DNA of 64,000 bases from NCBI GenBank assembly GCA_037128705.1, contig JBAXVX010000004.1:101095-165094 (forward strand), in the 5' to 3' direction. The notes beneath the pieces are model-generated. The model saw only the letters and a program-made list of their open reading frames with translations. It did not search any database and was not told where the DNA came from. The translations under genes were made by a program, and so were the position numbers. This document shows, piece after piece, positions 40,141 through 48,900 of the stretch (positions are counted from its first letter, which is position 1; each line of letters opens with the position of its first letter). Origin of the DNA: CAIVAT01 sp037128705 (GTDB lineage: Bacteria; Bacteroidota; Bacteroidia; Bacteroidales; FEN-979).

Positions 40141-41166
40141 ATGATTCATAAAGCAAATATCCGGCCTGCATGGGTCGTACTCGTGTTGCTATTGCTTTTT
40201 ACCCTCGCTTTTACCCTGGTAAAAACATCAGACTCCTCCCCTTCAAAATCAGTCCAGCCTGAACAGGAAAAGCCGACCATTATAGATCTTTCAAAGTTTA
40301 AAAATGCAACAGAAAATGAAAATTGCTTAAAATGTCACGGCCAGTCCAAATACACCTATGAAAATCCGGAATCGAAAAAAACCGTAACCAAGCGGATGTA
40401 TGCTGAACTGGTTCTGGATCGCAACGTCTTTTATGTTTCAAACCATCGTGAGTTCAAATGTACCGATTGTCACTCCGAAGATTATAGCACCTTCCCGCAC
40501 GCCGGAAACCTGCGTATGGAAGCCAAAGCCAACTGCATAGATTGCCATGGCGGAGATGAAAAATATGCCAAATTCAAATTTGAGCAGATTGAATCGGAAT
40601 TTCAGGCCAGTGTTCATTCCGAAAAACATAGTCAGGATTTTACCTGCTGGATGTGTCACGATGCACATACGTATAAGATCAACGCCCGTACAAATGAAAA
40701 CCTTAAAGAGACCATTACCTACGATAATCTGATCTGTCTCAATTGTCACGGGGATGTGAAAAATTATCAGTTGCTTACCAATAAAACAAAACCCAATATC
40801 CTGCAGAAACATGAATGGTTGCCAAATCAGGCTTCTCATTTTACCAATGTTCGTTGCATAGAATGCCACGCTAAAAATGAAGATACTTTGGTTGTCGCAC
40901 ATCATGTGGTATCAAAAAGCCAGGCTGTCAGGAAATGTGAATCCTGTCATTCCAAAAACTCTATTTTATATGCCTCCTTATATAAATATAAGGTTAGTGA
41001 GAAAATTCAAAAGGAAGGAATTATTGTTGGGCTTCTTACAGGAGATGCAACCAGTATTGGTCCCGATAAAAGCAACACACTGAATATCATCAGCCTGGTA
41101 ATTTTTGGATTTACAATTCTGGTTATTATAATCCATGCTGTATTTCGCATTAAAAAATTAAACTAA
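40141..41166 (+). CDS. Heptaheme membrane cytochrome c
   Basis: A 341-residue cytochrome held by membrane helices at both ends (residues about 10-27 and 313-333). Seven CXXCH motifs begin at Cys62, 107, 132, 169, 199, 239 and 266 (CLKCH, CTDCH, CIDCH, CWMCH, CLNCH, CIECH, CESCH), with many spare His for bis-His ligation. There is no CXXCK motif of nitrite reductase. It is the first of five closely packed genes (cytochrome b, Fe-S, NrfD, Ig-like), as in Hmc/Tmc/Qrc/Cbc-type quinone oxidoreductases, and probably takes electrons from that module. Confidence 0.92.
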   Translation: MIHKANIRPAWVVLVLLLLFTLAFTLVKTSDSSPSKSVQPEQEKPTIIDLSKFKNATENENCLKCHGQSKYTYENPESKKTVTKRMYAELVLDRNVFYVSNHREFKCTDCHSEDYSTFPHAGNLRMEAKANCIDCHGGDEKYAKFKFEQIESEFQASVHSEKHSQDFTCWMCHDAHTYKINARTNENLKETITYDNLICLNCHGDVKNYQLLTNKTKPNILQKHEWLPNQASHFTNVRCIECHAKNEDTLVVAHHVVSKSQAVRKCESCHSKNSILYASLYKYKVSEKIQKEGIIVGLLTGDATSIGPDKSNTLNIISLVIFGFTILVIIIHAVFRIKKLN

Positions 41167-41168
41167 CT

Positions 41169-41792
41169 ATGAATCATCACACTGAACCACTCTATTTGTA
41201 TCCTATATGGATCAGGATCTGGCATATGACAAATGCCCTTCTCTGCCTGATATTGATTATAACCGGTTTAAGTATCCAGTTTTCGAATCCGGAGACAGTC
41301 GTTAAATTCAATGCAGCAGTATCTGCACACAATGTCGCCGGAATAATTCTGACGATCAGCTATGCTGTATTTTTCCTCGGCAATCTCTTTACGCCCAACG
41401 GAGCCTCTTATGTAATTCCTGTTAAAGGATTCCTGATCCGCCTTAAAAAACAATTTATCTACTATACTGTCGGTATATTTCAAAGGCAAGATCCCCCTTT
41501 TCCAGTAACCGAAGAGAGTAAATTCAACCCATTGCAGCAGGTTACCTATGTCGTGCTGATGTATGGATTCGTGCCCTTTGTAATTCTATCAGGCTGGGGT
41601 CTTCTATATCCGGAAATCACCGTTAACAGTTTTATCGGATTCAGCGGCCTTGATCTCACCGACCTCCTGCATATCACTGCAGGTTTTACCATCAGCATTG
41701 TCATGTGTGTGCATGTCTATTTCTGCACCATTGGGAAAAAACCGCTCAGCAACTTTAAAAGCATGATCAATGGTTATCATGAATCTCACTAA
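41169..41792 (+). CDS. Cytochrome b (b561 / thiosulfate-reductase type) subunit
   Basis: A 207-residue membrane protein with four predicted helices. His residues suited to bind two b hemes lie in WIRIWHMTNALL, VSAHNVAGII, DLLHITAGFT and MCVHVYFC. This pattern fits the di-heme cytochrome b subunits of formate dehydrogenase, hydrogenase and thiosulfate reductase. It starts two bases after the heptaheme stop. It would pass electrons between the quinone pool and the cytochrome c side of the complex. Confidence 0.9.
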   Translation: MNHHTEPLYLYPIWIRIWHMTNALLCLILIITGLSIQFSNPETVVKFNAAVSAHNVAGIILTISYAVFFLGNLFTPNGASYVIPVKGFLIRLKKQFIYYTVGIFQRQDPPFPVTEESKFNPLQQVTYVVLMYGFVPFVILSGWGLLYPEITVNSFIGFSGLDLTDLLHITAGFTISIVMCVHVYFCTIGKKPLSNFKSMINGYHESH

Positions 41793-41803
41793 ATTTTAAT
41801 AAC

Positions 41804-42766
41804 GTGGAAGAAGAATTGAATCAAAACCAGAAAAACTCACGTCGTCAGTTTCTTAAAAAAGGTCTTATTGCTGGTGCCGGTGTTGCTGTGGGAAGTGGTC
41901 TCATTACAGCATACGTCGATGCTACGGCCAGTGAAACAGGAGAAAAGGTAAAGGTTCTTACTACCGACGGTGAAATCATGGAGGTGGACCGGGGTTTGCT
42001 AAAGCTCCCCAGGGTATCACGCCAGGAGTCACACAAAGGAATTCCCGGTCGTAAATTTGTGATGGTAATCGACCTTGGAAAATGCAAAAACGCAAGAAAA
42101 TGCGTGGAGGCATGTCAAAAAGGACATCATCTTCCCAAGAGCCAGGAATTCATGAAAGTCTACCTTCTTCAGGATTCTGAAAAAACTGCTCCTTACTGGT
42201 TTCCTAAACCATGTTTTCATTGTGACAATCCTTTGTGCGTGAGCGTTTGTCCGGTCGGGGCAACATATAAACGAAGTGATGGCATTGTCCTGATCGACAA
42301 TGAACGCTGCATCGGGTGTAAATTCTGCATGACCGGATGTCCCTATTCAACCAGGGTGTTTGCCTGGAAACATTACCCGGAATTTGATGAAGATAAGGAA
42401 CCCTACTCACCTGAGGCCAGCAGCCCTGGTAAAGAGGGGACTGTTTCAAAATGTGATTTTTGTCCGGATCTGATTCGTGTCGGAAAAATTCCATATTGCG
42501 CCTCTGCATGCCCGATGGGGGTTATCTACTTTGGAGATGTCGACGAGGATACCGTAACAAATGGAACCGAAACATTTCAATTCAGCAAGCTCATCCACGA
42601 CCGTGCCGGTTATCGCTATCTTGAAACATTGGGAACCCGGCCTTGTGTTTATTACCTTCCTCCCGTTGATCGCCAGTTTGAGGTTGACAGGGGGTTTGGC
42701 GACCTGGAAGAATCGGTGAAAGAAAGATATAAAGATACACCATACAGCAAAAAAAATAAACCGTAA
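41804..42766 (+). CDS. Tat-exported four-cluster ferredoxin subunit
   Basis: A 320-residue DmsB/NrfC-type iron-sulfur protein. A twin-arginine signal begins at SRRQFLKKGLIAGAGVAVG, so it is exported folded. Cysteine motifs for up to four [4Fe-4S] clusters are visible: CKNARKCVEAC, CFHCDNPLCVSVCPVG, CIGCKFCMTGCPYS and CDFC...CASACPMG. The start codon is GTG at 41804. No molybdopterin catalytic subunit is encoded nearby, so it probably wires the NrfD subunit to the cytochromes. It lies directly upstream of the NrfD gene. Confidence 0.93.
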   Translation: MEEELNQNQKNSRRQFLKKGLIAGAGVAVGSGLITAYVDATASETGEKVKVLTTDGEIMEVDRGLLKLPRVSRQESHKGIPGRKFVMVIDLGKCKNARKCVEACQKGHHLPKSQEFMKVYLLQDSEKTAPYWFPKPCFHCDNPLCVSVCPVGATYKRSDGIVLIDNERCIGCKFCMTGCPYSTRVFAWKHYPEFDEDKEPYSPEASSPGKEGTVSKCDFCPDLIRVGKIPYCASACPMGVIYFGDVDEDTVTNGTETFQFSKLIHDRAGYRYLETLGTRPCVYYLPPVDRQFEVDRGFGDLEESVKERYKDTPYSKKNKP

Positions 42767-42768
42767 TC

Positions 42769-44082
42769 ATGGAACTAGAACAAAAAAATCCATTAAGGGA
42801 GTTTGCCCCGCAACTCGAGCGGACAAGCATACAGGGATATGTCTGGATCATCTTTCTGCTTATGGTGATCGGGGTTGGCTTTTATGCCTTTCTTCAACAG
42901 GTTATTGATGGGCATGAAGTTACCGGGATGCGTGACAATGTAGTCTGGGGTGTCTATATTGTCAACTTTATCTTTTTTATGGGTATCAGTTATGCCGGTG
43001 CTTTAATTTCCGGGACACTTCACCTTTTTAAAACCCCATGGCGTAAACCCATTATCCGAATGGCCGAATTTATTACGATAATCGCACTTTTAATCGGACC
43101 CTGTTTTATCTTGCTTTGCATCGGCCGTCTCGATAAATTATATTATCTGGTTCTTTTCGGCAGGATCCAATCCCCGATCACCTGGGACGTTATCGCTATT
43201 TCAACCGATATTTTCGGGTGCTTTATTTTCCTCTACCTCTCTCTTTTGCGTGACCTGGCAACACTCCGCGATTATGAATTGCTTCAGCTTCCAAAATGGA
43301 GAAAAAAATTGTACAAAATGCTGGCACTTGGATATACCGGTACGCCTGAACAACAGCAGCGCTTAAACAGGGCTTCCGACATCATGGCGGCCATGGTCAT
43401 TGCCATCGCGATCATCGTATACTCTGTGTTGGCCTGGATTTTCAGTGTAACCCTGCAACCTGGCTGGCATAGCACCATTTTTGGCCCCTATTTCGTTATT
43501 GCAGCAGTCTATTCAGGAAGTGCTGTGCTGATACTCTGTATGTGGGTTTTCAGAAAAATATACCATCTTGAGGAATATATTACAAAAAAGCATTTCGTGG
43601 CCGTTGGTGTGATCATGCTTGTTCTGGCTGCATTTTTTGGCTACTTTACTTTCAGCGATTACCTCACCAAATGGTATGGCTCAGAAAAAAATGATGAATT
43701 GCTTATACAATTGCTTTTTAAAGAATTCTATTGGCCCTTTATCATTTCAAATTATATTGGAGTATTGCTGCCTCTTGTCGTGGTTGGCATCGCTAAATTC
43801 AGGACAATAACAAATATTACCCTCACGGCCATCGTTGTTGTCATCGCATTGTGGCTGAACCGCTATCTTATTGTTGTTCCAACCCTTGAGTCGCCCTATT
43901 TACCCATCCAGGATTCACGTCCCGAATGGCTGAATTATTCCGCAACCTGGGTCGAATGGAGCCTCACTGCAACCGGGGTTGCTGTGTTTTGCCTCCTTTT
44001 CACCGTGGCTTCCAAATTCATAACCATTGTACCTGTTTCAGGATTAATAAAGGAAGAGAAAAAGGAAGACGTTTTAATTTAA
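42769..44082 (+). CDS. NrfD/PsrC-type quinone-site membrane subunit
   Basis: A 437-residue polytopic protein with about ten hydrophobic helices. The first ones (YVWIIFLLMVIGVGFYAFLQ, VWGVYIVNFIFFMGISYAGA) match the NrfD/PsrC family, including the WGVYI..F.F..G.SY segment. The family forms the quinone-binding membrane unit of polysulfide reductase, Hmc, Qrc and alternative complex III. It starts two bases after the ferredoxin stop. The long form with extra C-terminal helices is like those of Hmc/ACIII-type complexes rather than the shorter NrfD. Confidence 0.93.
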   Translation: MELEQKNPLREFAPQLERTSIQGYVWIIFLLMVIGVGFYAFLQQVIDGHEVTGMRDNVVWGVYIVNFIFFMGISYAGALISGTLHLFKTPWRKPIIRMAEFITIIALLIGPCFILLCIGRLDKLYYLVLFGRIQSPITWDVIAISTDIFGCFIFLYLSLLRDLATLRDYELLQLPKWRKKLYKMLALGYTGTPEQQQRLNRASDIMAAMVIAIAIIVYSVLAWIFSVTLQPGWHSTIFGPYFVIAAVYSGSAVLILCMWVFRKIYHLEEYITKKHFVAVGVIMLVLAAFFGYFTFSDYLTKWYGSEKNDELLIQLLFKEFYWPFIISNYIGVLLPLVVVGIAKFRTITNITLTAIVVVIALWLNRYLIVVPTLESPYLPIQDSRPEWLNYSATWVEWSLTATGVAVFCLLFTVASKFITIVPVSGLIKEEKKEDVLI

Positions 44083-44111
44083 TTTTCACCGGAATTACTC
44101 AAACTCCCATT

Positions 44112-45011
44112 ATGAAAAGAGTTTTCACGTTTTCAATATTAATGATTGCCGCAATATTCCTTGTCCTTCAGCCAATGAACTCCTTTGCGGATGAAAAAAC
44201 CGATACGGTCACTGCACCTCTTGAATCCCGCTTAAAACTCGATTATTTGTGTGTTTCCGATTCGGTGCTCTTAACAGCGAACGTCAGCATTAAAAAAGGA
44301 GAATCGACACTTAACCTTGAAAATGCACCGGTAACCTTTGCCGCATCAAACGGGGCAACCTCCAAACAATTGGGAACGGCGAAGACCGACCAGGAGGGAA
44401 ATGCAGTCTTTAAAATATCCTGTTCCTCATTACCGGCAAATAAAGAGGGCGTGGTTGAATATGCTGCAGCATTTTCAGGAAACAATAAGTATCCTGCGGC
44501 CCAGGCCACCGTCAATGCAAAACCCGCTAAAATTCGTCTTTTTTTCAGCATTGAGGACTCTCTTCGGATATTAAAGGTGACCGCAACCCAGAAAAATGAA
44601 AAAGGAATTGAGGTGGCCATTCCAAAAGAAACTGTGCTGGTTTATATTCCTAGATTGTTCAGTTTGTTGAAAATAGGTGAAATAACATTAGACGAAAATG
44701 GATCTGGAACCTTCGAATTTCCAAAAGAAATTGTTGGAGATACTTTGGGAAATCTGGTTGTAATTGCTAAAATTGAAGAACATGATCTTTTTGGATTTGT
44801 TCAGGGTCAGAATATAATCAACTGGGGAGTTCACAAACAATATTACAAGGCGGAAGTGCCTTCCCGTGAGCTGTGGACCCCGATTGCCCCCATGTGGATG
44901 ATTATTACACTTCTGGTCATGCTCGCTGGTGTATGGGCCCATTATGCCTATGCCGTCTATGAACTGATTATGATCAAACGCCTGAGTAAAAAAAATAAAC
45001 CACTTTTTTAG
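44112..45011 (+). CDS. Ig-like domain protein with C-terminal membrane anchor
   Basis: A 299-residue protein. The signal peptide is residues 1-26 (FSILMIAAIFLVLQPMNSFA). Ig-like beta domains follow (VTFAASNGATSKQLGTAKTDQEGNAVF...YAAAFSGNNKYPAAQATV). A single C-terminal helix (MWMIITLLVMLAGVWAHYAYA) ends in a basic tail. It sits 29 bases after nrfD in the same direction. The bulk would face the periplasm, so it may stabilise or dock the complex. I know no named family member with this role. It has no cofactor-binding motif. Confidence 0.8.
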   Translation: MKRVFTFSILMIAAIFLVLQPMNSFADEKTDTVTAPLESRLKLDYLCVSDSVLLTANVSIKKGESTLNLENAPVTFAASNGATSKQLGTAKTDQEGNAVFKISCSSLPANKEGVVEYAAAFSGNNKYPAAQATVNAKPAKIRLFFSIEDSLRILKVTATQKNEKGIEVAIPKETVLVYIPRLFSLLKIGEITLDENGSGTFEFPKEIVGDTLGNLVVIAKIEEHDLFGFVQGQNIINWGVHKQYYKAEVPSRELWTPIAPMWMIITLLVMLAGVWAHYAYAVYELIMIKRLSKKNKPLF

Positions 45012-45030
45012 TTTGGATTGTTTTTAGCGA

Positions 45031-45038
45031 TAGATTTG
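45031..45038 (+). promoter_or_regulatory. Possible -7 element for the riboflavin kinase gene
   Basis: TAGATTTG matches TAnnTTTG but lies only seven bases before the ATG at 45046. If used, the message would be almost leaderless. It may be coincidental. Confidence 0.3.
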
Positions 45039-45045
45039 TTTTACC

Positions 45046-45498
45046 ATGAGCCTCCCGTTAAATTCACCCAAAGTGCTGGAAGCATTGTCGGCCGGAAATG
45101 TCCGTGAAGCCAATGAATTGATGGACGCTGTGTATCTCATCCATGCCCTGGTTGTTCATGGTAATCACCTTGGCAGAACCCTGGGTTATCCTACGGCAAA
45201 CCTCGAACTCCTGAAGAATAAACCCTTTTTACTGGCCCATGGAGTTTATGCCGTAAAAGCTGAATTCAACCATACTGTTTATAACGGAATGGCCAATGCA
45301 GGAGTTCGTCCAACCATCGATGGAAAAACGATGACAATCGAAATAAATCTGTTCGATTTTTCAAGCTCTCTTTATGGGAAAACCCTTATCGTTTATTTTA
45401 TTGACCGGATCCGTGATGAAAGAAAATTCAATTCCCTCGATGAATTGGTTGCCCAAATTCATTTAGATAAACAACAGGCTTTGAAACTACTTTCCTGA
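45046..45498 (+). CDS. Stand-alone riboflavin kinase domain
   Basis: 150 residues matching only the C-terminal half of bifunctional RibF. The linker remnant SPKVLEALSAGNVREANELM is followed by VVHGNHLGRTLGYPTANL (flavin/ATP site), GMANAGVRPT, IEINLFDFSSSLYG with the catalytic Glu, and RIRDERKFNSLDELVAQI. The FAD-synthetase half (about 160 residues with its nucleotidyl motif) is absent, and no trace of it is upstream. It should make FMN from riboflavin but not FAD. It lies 34 bases after the Ig-like gene of the electron-transfer locus and is convergent with gldH, whose 3' end it overlaps. Confidence 0.88.
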   Translation: MSLPLNSPKVLEALSAGNVREANELMDAVYLIHALVVHGNHLGRTLGYPTANLELLKNKPFLLAHGVYAVKAEFNHTVYNGMANAGVRPTIDGKTMTIEINLFDFSSSLYGKTLIVYFIDRIRDERKFNSLDELVAQIHLDKQQALKLLS

Positions 45499-45972
45499 TT
45501 CACTCATCCTGATTCCGACACCCAGCACACCCTCGGTGAACAACCGGGGGGTTAGGTTTTCAATTTCAATTTTTAATATCCCCTTTTTCGAAAGATACAG
45601 TTCCTTTTTTAACAGGATAGATCCTTCACAGGAGTCTTTATAGCATTCAATGAGGAAACTTCCTTCATTGGATTTTACCTTCATCTGGTATTCATGAATC
45701 CGCTCCTCTCCTGCTGGGGTATTCATAATCATATTGAAATCAAGGGTGTTATACTGAAAGTCGGGGGTAAACTTGACAAACAGGTAGAAGTTATAAGGCT
45801 TCTCAACATTTTTTATAGGTATCTCGAAACTGAGTAAATTAAACCGGGGCCAGCTTTTATCAGGGAATTTGTGGTATATTTCATATACGTCATTCTTTTT
45901 ACAACCATATCCCCCCATCAGAACCATGATAATAAAACCACAAAGGACCACCTGCTTGAAGAAAAGTTTCAT
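45487..45972 (-). CDS. gldH: Gliding motility lipoprotein GldH
   Basis: A 161-residue lipoprotein with the lipobox YGC (MKLFFKQVVLCGFIIMVLMG then GYGC). Conserved GldH segments are VYEIYHKFPDKSWPRFN, LDFNMIMNTPAGEERIHEYQ and IENLTPRLFTEGVLGVGIRM. GldH belongs to the set of gliding and type IX secretion-associated proteins of Bacteroidota. The ATG at 45972 is chosen so that it clears the upstream kinase stop by four bases. It is the downstream member of a pair with the large kinase, which is the usual company of gldH in non-gliding members as well. Confidence 0.9.
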   Translation of the reverse strand: MKLFFKQVVLCGFIIMVLMGGYGCKKNDVYEIYHKFPDKSWPRFNLLSFEIPIKNVEKPYNFYLFVKFTPDFQYNTLDFNMIMNTPAGEERIHEYQMKVKSNEGSFLIECYKDSCEGSILLKKELYLSKKGILKIEIENLTPRLFTEGVLGVGIRMSESGK

Positions 45973-45976
45973 ATCG

Positions 45977-48900
45977 TTAATGCATTTCATTGATTGGAAT
46001 TTTTATGATAAAGGTTGTTCCGTGCTGTTCGGTGGAGCTGAAAGTAATTTCACCCTGCATCCCCGTAACGATACTTTTTACAATGGCCAGACCCAGTCCC
46101 ATTCCTCCTGATTTCGTTGTAAAATCGGGCTGAAATATTTTACCGGCCCTGTCTGCTGAAATTCCGGAACCGTTGTCGGAAATGGCAATAACCCATTTTT
46201 GCCCTTCCTTAGATAATACAATTGAAATCTTACCCATTGAATCATCCCCGATGGCCTGAACAGCGTTGTTCAGCAGGTTGGTAAAAATCCGGATTAGCAG
46301 GGCTCTGTCTGCGAAAATAATTGGATCATCGGTAGTGAATTTGAACTCATATTGGATTTCTGAAGAATCTTTGTACATTGAAAGTACAAACTGAATGAGC
46401 TCTTTCAGGTTAATCCACTCGTTGATTGCGGCAGGCATTTTGGCAAAACTGGAAAAATCCGAGGCAATAGCCGACAATGTTTCAATTTGCTCAATCAGGG
46501 TTCTTGTAAAGCGTGCCATCCGTTCATCCATATCCGGGGCCTTGTCGTTCCATGCCTTTTGAAGGTACTGGGCGCTGAGTTTCATGGGTGTAAGCGGATT
46601 CTTTATTTCATGTGCTACCTGCCTGGCCATTTCACGCCAGGCGCTTTCACGTTCCGACCTTGCCAGAACCTCTGCACTTCGCCCCAATTCATCAATCATC
46701 CTGTTGTATTCCTGGACCAACTGGCCGATTTCGTCCCCGTGTTTCCATTCAATTTTGTCATTTACCAACCCCAACCGAAGCCGTGACATTTTATCAGACA
46801 ACATGGATAACGGGGCAGTGATGTAATTTGAGATCAGGATGGTTATAAAAACACCGAATAATAACAAAAGGATATAAATATTTAAGAAGGTTACCAGGAA
46901 GGTGGAAATTTCCTTTTTTAGTTCATCCTGTCTCGAAAAATAGGGAAGATTGATATAACCTAACAGGTGGTTCTGATTATTGTATAGCGGGAGATATGCG
47001 GAACTGAACCGCATGTTCCCGATCGACTCATTGTGAATGTATGCCGATCCTTTCTCTATGATGAGCTGTTCAAAAGCCTCTGGATTCATTCTTTTTGAGA
47101 CCAGACCCTCTTCAAATATCTGACCACGGCTGGATGCCACAAGGATTCCCTTTTTATTATAGAAATTAATATCGCTGAAAAAAACATTGGATAATTTAAT
47201 CAGGAAATCCTCAAGCTCACTTTTGGAGATGCTTTGTGCTTCGGGGAGATTACTATATCTGTGTTGTATTTCAACCTGAACAGAATAAGCTTTTTCCTTT
47301 AAATTGGCTAAATTCTTTTTCGAATTAATATTTATAATATTGATAATCTGAACGATACCAATAACTGCCAGGGTGACAACCAAAATACCAATCAATGAAG
47401 CGTGAAGACGGTTTCGAAGGTTCGCTGAAATAATCTGAGGATTGCGCGGATAATATATTATGATGAAGATAAAAAATGAAATGATCGTAAATAAAATTAA
47501 AAGGTAAGAGAACGGGGAGATCCTGGTAAGAAAAAACTCATCGTTTTTACTGATTAGCAAGGAATCTGATTCGTTTATGAAGTAATGATAATGAATCATC
47601 TGATCCTCCTTGAAAAACAGGTTTTTCTGAGAAAATCCCTTATAGCAGTTTAGCTCTATCCTGTAATTATATGAACCAACACTGTGCACCAATCGCCCAT
47701 TTTGATATAATCCGTAAGAATAATCCGACAAGTTCGGAAGATCAATCCTGGTGTTGTCCATGAGCAACCCCGGATAACCAGGATCCGGGTAGGTATTCAA
47801 TAAATTAAATTCAAGGATCAGCGACTGGTGGTCTTTCAGGGGATTCCCCTCCCTGTTTTCGGAAAGAATGGCCAGATAATATTCTTTACCCAATCCGTAG
47901 TCCAGGAAAAACAGGTTTGGGAGGGATGTTGGCTCCCCGTAATCCCTGATTATGCCACGAAAATACAAGCCACAGTTTATCAGATATCCCTGTGGCTGAA
48001 TCCGTAGTTCTTTTAGTGAATCGCAAATGGTGATCTGCAGATCGTATTTTTTCCAGTAATCATTGAAGTAAATATTTTTAAGGTAATCCAGGAAGTTTTC
48101 CTGGTTCATTGTATTTCCGGTTGGCTTTGGCTGTAAAAAGGCCTTCACAATGCTATCCTGAAGAAGTTTTCGTTCAACCTGTTCAAAAAGTACTTCTGTT
48201 ACAGGATTCCTTCGCGTGGCCAATTTTAATGCGAGTAAATTAATCTTTTCCTGCTCCTTTCGGGCATTTGCCCTGTTTAGAATAACCGTTGCAAAAACAG
48301 CATAAAAGCATAAAATAAACAATAAATTATGAACCGATAAGGATCGGGCATTTAATTTCAAATACCAGTAAAAACCAAAATAGAAGTAAAAAAACAAAAG
48401 ATAAATAATATCAATTTTTCCATAAACCGACAAAAAAACAAAGCAATAAAAAACACCGGAAATAATCGCTGAAAGGCTTAGATGTTTTTTTTCACCGGCA
48501 CTCTTTATAATGTCATTAAACACCCTGGTTGAAATTAACCAGAACGAAAACAGCATCATCGATATTATGAAAAGACCATATATGCTGTCATAGGCCAGGC
48601 TTGAAATATCTTGCAAATTCAATGACAGGGATGAGTTGATAATAAGGTCGGAAATAACATCTCCGGCGATTCTAAAGAAACAAAGCAATAAGAAAAGGAG
48701 CAGAGAATTTATGAAAAGTTTTTTACCTCGACCATGGGAACTCCGGGATGGATTAATTGCAGCGTCATTATAAATAGCAAGGCAAATGACAAAAAGGAGA
48801 ATTACGTTGAGGGTGAAGTCGCCCAATGAAGGAAGGAGGGAAGTTGAAGAGTATAAGGCAGGGCTGAATAGTTCAGATTGTGCAAGCTCTTCCGGAAATC

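Noticed and set aside
36575..45011. Nitrite reductase (NrfABCD) or alternative complex III operon
   Set aside because: No CXXCK catalytic heme motif of NrfA, and no ActB-type molybdopterin-like fusion or ActD/ActF proteins. Only the NrfC/NrfD-like pair is shared.
45046..45498. Truncated ribF pseudogene
   Set aside because: The kinase domain keeps all visible motifs, has a clean start and stop and no frameshift. It reads as a functional single-domain gene.
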